The position numbers were made by a program, and so were the translations under genes. The notes under the pieces were generated by a model. The model ran no database searches and was not told where the DNA came from. It saw only the letters and a list, made by a program, of their open reading frames with translations. From Comamonas antarctica (GTDB lineage Bacteria > Pseudomonadota > Gammaproteobacteria > Burkholderiales > Burkholderiaceae_C), in NCBI RefSeq assembly GCF_013363755.1, contig NZ_CP054840.1:2845501-2909500 (forward strand): a DNA stretch of 64,000 nucleotides. The letters run 5' to 3'. Shown here in pieces: positions 63,865 through 64,000 of the stretch; the first letter of the stretch is position 1; every line of letters begins with the position of its first letter.

Positions 63865-64000
63865 ATGCAATACGCAAGCAAGGGCTTTGCATTTCCAGCG
63901 CCCGTGGCCGCGCCTGCCGCCACGGCCGACCGCCTGCTGTTCCTGCTCAAGTCCCGCGGTCCGGCCTCGACCAGCGCGCTCGCACAATGGCTCGACACCA
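63865..64000 (+). CDS. HTH transcriptional regulator, N-terminal part (3' end outside window)
   Basis: 45 codons visible from ATG 63865. After a short tail come TADRLLFLLKSRGPASTSAL and AQWLDT, which fit the first helices of an ArsR/DeoR-like winged helix. It is divergent from the MFS transporter across the palindrome, so it probably regulates it. AAGG lies shortly upstream. Confidence 0.7.
   Translation, partial: MQYASKGFAFPAPVAAPAATADRLLFLLKSRGPASTSALAQWLDT

Overview
The window is high-GC DNA from a betaproteobacterium, most likely Burkholderiales and probably Comamonadaceae. This is inferred from the overall G+C, the DUF349, glyA-nrdR, Bug-receptor and CzcCBA-type gene families, and codon use dominated by CTG, GCC and GGC. 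It carries about 55 protein genes, three tRNA genes, one riboswitch and several intrinsic terminators. No rRNA, CRISPR array, transposase, integrase or phage gene was seen. The first gene (amidase) and the last (a DNA-binding regulator) run off the ends.

Layout. 1-6.4 kb: amidase, DadA-like oxidase, NAD(P)HX repair enzyme, RNase R. 6.4-12.3 kb: three tRNA-Leu(CAG) copies. Copies 2 and 3 bracket a 5.4 kb block with a formaldehyde-dehydrogenase gene broken by an in-frame TAG, a secreted beta-propeller protein, an SRPBCC protein and a zinc alcohol dehydrogenase. 12.4-16.3 kb: a large DUF349 protein and a 1 kb non-coding stretch. 16.3-25.8 kb: housekeeping genes (transglycosylase, ZTP-riboswitch-controlled glyA, nrdR, hdeD-like, aroC, CBS protein, a first sulfhydrylase, hydrolase, VOC protein, YihY). 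25.8-35.4 kb: FAD oxidoreductase, lipoprotein, a second sulfhydrylase, aspartate dehydrogenase with a class V PLP enzyme, and an amino-acid ABC transporter whose two permeases are fused into one protein.

35.5-41 kb: thyA, then an envelope-modification cassette. A PAP2 phosphatase overlaps a phosphoethanolamine transferase, followed by a sensor kinase. An OmpR-type regulator faces the kinase tail to tail. A direct repeat matching a PmrA/QseB box sits just upstream of the PAP2 gene, so the likely circuit is kinase -> regulator -> lipid A phosphate modification. 41-50.6 kb: a TPP enzyme with an MFS transporter and a metallophosphatase, then an AraC regulator followed by a tightly packed catabolic operon (Bug receptor, SDR, FAH-fold enzyme, DenD-like epimerase) for an unidentified carboxylic or sugar acid. 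50.8-57.8 kb: a heavy-metal RND efflux operon, reading czcI-like, czcC-like, a separate periplasmic/membrane protein, czcB-like, czcA-like, and a small periplasmic protein. 58-64 kb: E1 alpha and beta subunits of a 2-oxoacid dehydrogenase without E2/E3, folA, a PPP-family phosphatase, a TPR protein, and an MFS transporter divergent from a regulator around a perfect palindrome.

The most notable items are the tRNA-bracketed block with a compensatory tRNA base-pair change and a nonsense-interrupted gene, the fused AapQ-AapM permease behind a terminator, the convergent two-component pair with a PmrA-like box and a degenerate kinase ATP site, and the metal efflux operon with an extra adaptor-like protein.
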